Below are positions 59,858-64,000 of a stretch of 64,000 nt of DNA, one piece after another. Below the pieces are notes generated by a model. It did no database searches. It was not told where the DNA came from and saw nothing but the letters and a program-made list of their open reading frames with translations. The stretch is from Tetradesmus obliquus (taxonomy: Eukaryota; Chlorophyta; Chlorophyceae; Sphaeropleales; Scenedesmaceae). The position numbers were made by a program, and so were the translations under genes. The DNA is taken from assembly GCA_030272155.1 (NCBI GenBank), contig CP126205.1:918501-982500 (forward strand), read 5' to 3'. The number at the start of each line of letters is the position of its first letter. Within the stretch, counting starts at the first letter, position 1.

Positions 59858-61086
59858 ATGTTGCGACGCACCTGTGCTGGAATGACTGCCCTGAGCTGGC
59901 CCAGCACAACGCTCCGCCCTCCCATCTGTCAGAAGCACCGAAACCATCGCATACAGCAGCATCGAACAACCTCGATAAGCATCGCCGCACGCGGAGGCAT
60001 GGCTGCGTCCGCAGCAGGGCAGCATGCAGCAGCAGAACAGCAGCAGCTGATGGCCCTGCTTGCAGATGCCCATGCGCATCCTCAGCTGGATCCTGCAAAC
60101 ATGCATCGCGTATCGGAACTGCAGTGCTGCCACGTGGCCGCTATGAGCGTGTCATATGACGTTGACTGGGACATCATGCTGCAGCTGCAGCAGATGGCAG
60201 GTCGGTGCGCAAATTGCTCTGCTGCTGTTGCTCGCCTCATGCACAGACAGCAAGCTACACATGTTCAACAAGCGCAGCATGTTCAACCAGCACAGCAAGC
60301 TACACATGTTCAACAAGCGCAGCATGTTCAACCAGCACAGCAAGCTACACATGTTCAACAAGCGCAGCATGTTCAACCAGCACAGCAAGCTACACATGTT
60401 CAACAAGCGCAGCATGTTCAACCAGCACAGCAAGCTACACATGTTCAACAAGCGCAGCATGTTCAACCAGCACAGCAAGCTATACATGTTCAACAAGCGC
60501 AGCATGTTCAACCAGCACAGCAAGCTACACATGTTCAACAAGCGCAACCTTCAGGTTGATTCAAGCGGCCAGCAGCATCAGCACGACTGCAAGCAGTGGC
60601 AAACTTGCTGTGTTCGTGCACAGCTTGGCTGTTCTCCATGCAGCCCTGCGACCAGCAAGTCTTGCAGGATCGACACTGAATGGCCTTTCACTGTTCTGTG
60701 CTTGCCCCACCAGGTAGCAAGGTGATCCCCGGCTTTGGCATCCACCCATGGTGGTCTCACCTGCACGCCTCAAGCAAGGGCAACACATGGCAGCAGCTGC
60801 TGGAGGCCCCTTCCCAAGAGCAGCTGCAGCAGGCCATAGACATCCTAGCACAGCACGACCCTGTGACCAACTCAGGCGCGTATGCTACCAACAGGCCAGA
60901 GAGCCCACATGGCACCAGCACCAGCAGCAGCAGCAATCACAGCAGCAGGCCTGGCAGCAGCAGTGAAGCGGCTAGGAGTATAGTTGATGCTGCAGACACA
61001 GCATCAGCAGCACCAGCAGCAGCACCAGCAGGAGCTGGAAGGGCATTTGCCGGCATTCACAGTGCCCAAGAAACAAGCCTGCAGCA

Positions 61087-61152
<66 letters not shown>

Positions 61153-61625
61153 GTACCTGGGCTCAGGGCTGCGGGTGGTGCCCCAGCAGGAGTGGGCGGG
61201 CCGGCTGCGGCAGCTGCTGCAGCAGATGCCACATGCATTTGTTGGTGGTGAGTGTTTGTTGGCTGGCCCAGTGACTGCCAGGTCGTTGCTGTCTGCTACT
61301 GTGATGGCGTTAGCAGCTGTCTTCTGCAGCAGCTGTGGCTCCCGCCTGTTTTGCTTGCGCTATTGCAGTGGCCACCTTGCGGCCTGTTTGGCATGTTTGC
61401 CGTTGCAAGCTGTTGCTGTATACACACCAGCGCCACCACAGCCCCTCAAAAAGCTCTGTACCTAAATGCAATTTACTATTACTGTGTTGCTGTAAGTCAC
61501 TGCGTGAGGCGCTGCGCATGCTGAGCCCACTCCAAAGCTGCCTCCTCCTAGCTGCATATCTTTTTGCCTGTATAAAAAGCCTGCTTGCAGGCCTGCACCC
61601 TCATTCATGTCAAACATGTGTCGGT

Positions 61626-61659
<34 letters not shown>

Positions 61660-62762
61660 CGCTGCTGCATTGGCAGAGATTGGCCTTGACCGGGCAGCAC
61701 TCATCCCCGGCAGCAAGGCCAGGACGTCACTGCAGCACCAGCTGGAGCTGGTGGAGCGGCAGGTGAGGCCATGCAGCAGCAGCAGCAGCAGCAGTCAGCA
61801 GCAGTCAGCAGCAGCAGCAGCATCAGCATGCTTTGCTTTTGTGGCAGGTCACCTGCTGCAGCCATGCTTGGCACCTTGGTGCTGGCCAGCACCCACACCC
61901 CGCGCTTGCCCACCAAAGGTCACGCTGCTCTGCACTGCTTTTGACTTTGTTTTTACATTGCCGCCAGATGCAGCTGCCCACCACATTTTCATCGCTCCTT
62001 GTGTTGTGGGTCTCTGCCCATCTGCAATGCAAACCGCAGGTGGCTATAGCAGCGGAGTTTCGACGCCCTATCAGCATGCACTGCGTGCGCGGCTACGGCC
62101 ACTTGCTGCAGCTTTTCACCGCACTAGCAGCCAACCCAGACAACTGCCCTCCCAAGGTCATGCTGCACAGCTACGGCGGTTCAGTGGAGGAGATCCCGAG
62201 GTTTTGCAGGCTGAAGGGTATAGGCGACAGGTTTTACTTCAGCTTTAGCCACGCCATCAATGCAAGGACGCCAGAGAAGCTGGCGGTGAGGATTGCTGCA
62301 GTGCCTGATGACCGGTTGCTGATTGAGTCGGATCAGGTGGGTGTTGACAGAGACTTTGCAGTTTACTTGTAAGCGTGTGAGCCACGTGGGCGTCGAATGT
62401 TTCATTGCACTGGGATTGTAGCGGTCAAAAGCGTGTGTGCTTGGCGGCGCTGTGTCACCGCTACTAGTTTTAAGTGCTGTTGCTGTCGTCGCTGCTGCTG
62501 CTGCTGCTAGCCATTGCTGCTGTGAAGGGAGAGTTTATTGTTTGCGTGTAGGCTGCGATCACTCATGAGTGTGGTTTTGTAATTGTTTGTGGGTAGATCT
62601 TGCAGTTTGCTGGCAGGGTACAGGCGGCTTCATGTTCTGCTGGCAGCAAGGTAACATCTCTGGCCAGTGACTTTGTGGGGCTCAATCGAGTGACAGTGGT
62701 TCACACTTCTGCTGGGTCTCACAAGGCTGCGGCCGCAGCCAATGCTTGCTTCTGCATGTTCA

Positions 62763-62819
<57 letters not shown>

Positions 62820-62992
62820 TGCAGGTGACGCCGCTGGTCATAGATGGCGGGCTGTTGGAGATCTGCAGGGTGGTGGCTGGTGTGAAGGGCTGGGGCATAA
62901 TGGAGACAGCGCAGCGCATGCTGGACAACTTTGAAGCCTTCTATGCCGGTCAACTCAGCGAAAAAGATGTGCGACATGTCTGGCCGTGCTAG
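59858..62992 (+). CDS. TatD-family metal-dependent hydrolase (Scn1-like)
   Basis: A TIM-barrel metallohydrolase of the TatD family, probably a DNase or phosphodiesterase. Exons: 59858-60200 (LLADAHAHPQLD, the first metal-binding His pair), 60714-61247 (FGIHPWW; then a Ser/Gln-rich insertion), 61677-61762 (EIGLDRAALIPG, the metal-binding Glu), 62040-62336 (RPISMHCVRGYGHLL, then LHSYGGS and LLIESD with the catalytic Asp), 62825-62992 (stop TAG 62990-62992). All junctions keep phase. The pattern HCVRGYGHL is closer to fungal Cut9-interacting Scn1 proteins than to bacterial TatD. The insertion between GIHPW and EIGLD is about 150 residues with polyQ. Two starts are possible: 59858, giving an Arg-rich N terminus that could be an organelle presequence, or 59999 directly before the domain. 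Confidence 0.88.
60248..60545. repeat. 45-bp tandem repeat in the first TatD-like intron
   Basis: About 6.6 units containing catgttcaacaagcgcag and catgttcaaccagcacag, so each unit is itself an imperfect double repeat. Units are almost identical. All three plus-strand frames stay open through it, but donor GTCGGT at 60201 and acceptor ccccaccag at 60713 place it in an intron. Confidence 0.95.
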
Positions 62993-63860
62993 GGTTGCGT
63001 GCTCAAGAGCCTTGTAAGCAACATGTCGATTGAGTGATGCCCGATCCGCTACATCAGTTACATGTGTAAAAGCAATATACAAAATGAACGTTTAAATGGA
63101 GCATGTAACCCAACATACCGTAACAAACTGGTGGACTTGAAATCATGGTGAGTTGAGCGTGCCTCATGTCCACCGGACATGCGGCATGCGCACCTCATGT
63201 GTACCAGCACACAAACCACCAGCGCAAAAGCCTTTGCTCTGGGCAAGGCGATGTTACCCATGCTCCACTTCGCACGTCAAGGTACGTGCATGTCATGCTG
63301 CATGTGCTGAGAGTGAGTAACTACCCAGGCAGCTCTGCAGCTCCTGGGTAAGTTAAGGCTGGAGAAGGTGTGTGTGGCCAGGGGCGGCGCCCCTGGGCTT
63401 CACGCCCTCTACCTGCCCACTTGCACCCCAGGGCACAAGCGGGGCGTGCATGTGCTCCCTGATGCCCACTGGAACCACTCTGGCCGGCTGGCCAGCCACG
63501 GCACGATGGCATACTGATGCATCATGATTACTAAATGACGACAAGATGCCATGCAGCACAGTGCAGCTGGCTGCACTGCAGCGCATTGTATGGATGATGC
63601 TGGCAGGTAACACCAGCATCTGTACCCCAGCACATCACGGCTGAAGCTTGTTGCAACCTTGCCTGCAGATCGATCAACATCAAGGTACCTGCATGCCTTG
63701 CTTTCTCATTGCTCGCCCCCAAAACCAGAGAATGCACAAGTTTATACCTTGCAGATCGTCACAGCAACCGCATCTCCCAGCAAACAAAGCACAGATGCGG
63801 CAGAGCGACCGCACGTGCGCCACAACAGTAAAGTAGTAGTAGATCAGTAGCAAACAACAA
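62993..63860. other. 3' flank of the TatD-like gene
   Basis: No recognisable gene. Short antisense frames lack domain pattern. Confidence 0.5.
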
Positions 63861-63950
63861 ACTCCGGATATCAACCCCCGGATATGAACCCCCGGATATC
63901 AACCCCCCGGATATCGACTCCGGATATGAACTCCCGGATATCAACCCCAT
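63861..63950. repeat. Short tandem repeat built on ccGGATATcaaccc
   Basis: About six units of 13-17 bases (ccggatatcaaccc, ccggatatgaaccc, ccggatatcgact) near the right edge. Half contain the palindrome GGATATC with C/G flanks. Confidence 0.9.
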
Positions 63951-64000
63951 GGAGGTGGTGGCCACCCCGCTTGACACACCAAAGTCAGGCACGCGCCCGG

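Noticed and set aside
60156-60725. Three overlapping long frames through the 45-bp array, rich in His/Gln, Ser/Thr or Phe/Asn
   Set aside because: They exist only because the period is divisible by three; splice sites place the array in an intron.

Overview
This is nuclear DNA from a green alga (Chlorophyta), probably a chlorophycean; the taxon is inferred. The genes are spliced at GT-AG sites (mostly GTGAGT-like donors). They include a Ser-Pro repeat extracellular protein, a PB1/Raf-like kinase, a two-domain AP2 factor and a plant-type gulonolactone oxidase, and CAG/CTG tracts are everywhere. No bacterial, phage, organellar or transposon coding sequence was recognised.

Layout: (1) 3' part of a Ser-Pro-rich RCC1-repeat gene, + (1-1996). 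(2) Gene-poor stretch with a 90-bp minisatellite and a 30-bp repeat (2.0-5.5 kb). (3) Cytochrome P450, - (13.6 to 5.7 kb). (4) Catechol O-methyltransferase-like gene, + (13.9-17.3 kb), divergent from the P450. (5) Very large polyQ/polyA PHD-finger gene, - (19.1-25.1 kb), with probable further 5' exons up to about 29.7 kb. (6) PB1-domain Raf-like MAPKKK, - (30.2-35.6 kb). (7) DNAJB-type co-chaperone, + (36.7-41.2 kb), divergent from the kinase. (8) Secreted FAD-dependent gulonolactone-oxidase-like enzyme, + (43.2-47.3 kb). (9) Two-AP2-domain transcription factor, - (58.6 to about 49.3 kb). (10) TatD-family metal-dependent hydrolase, + (59.9-63.0 kb), divergent from the AP2 gene. These are ordinary single-copy-looking nuclear genes and do not form one pathway.

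The striking feature is shared by the genes rather than belonging to any one of them. In six of the ten (P450, COMT-like, PHD, DNAJB, gulonolactone oxidase, AP2), individual exons are tandemly duplicated in place two to nine times. Many copies keep an open frame, the right phase and a splice donor, while others are clearly decayed. Terminal exons with their stop codons are duplicated too. A second rule is that (CTG)n tracts on the sense strand sit just upstream of 3' splice sites in introns, whereas exonic tracts are sense-strand CAG. Together these suggest a local exon-copying process tied to CTG/CAG repeats, with potential for mutually exclusive splicing. Splice coordinates come from reading GT/AG and phase by eye; no transcript data were available.
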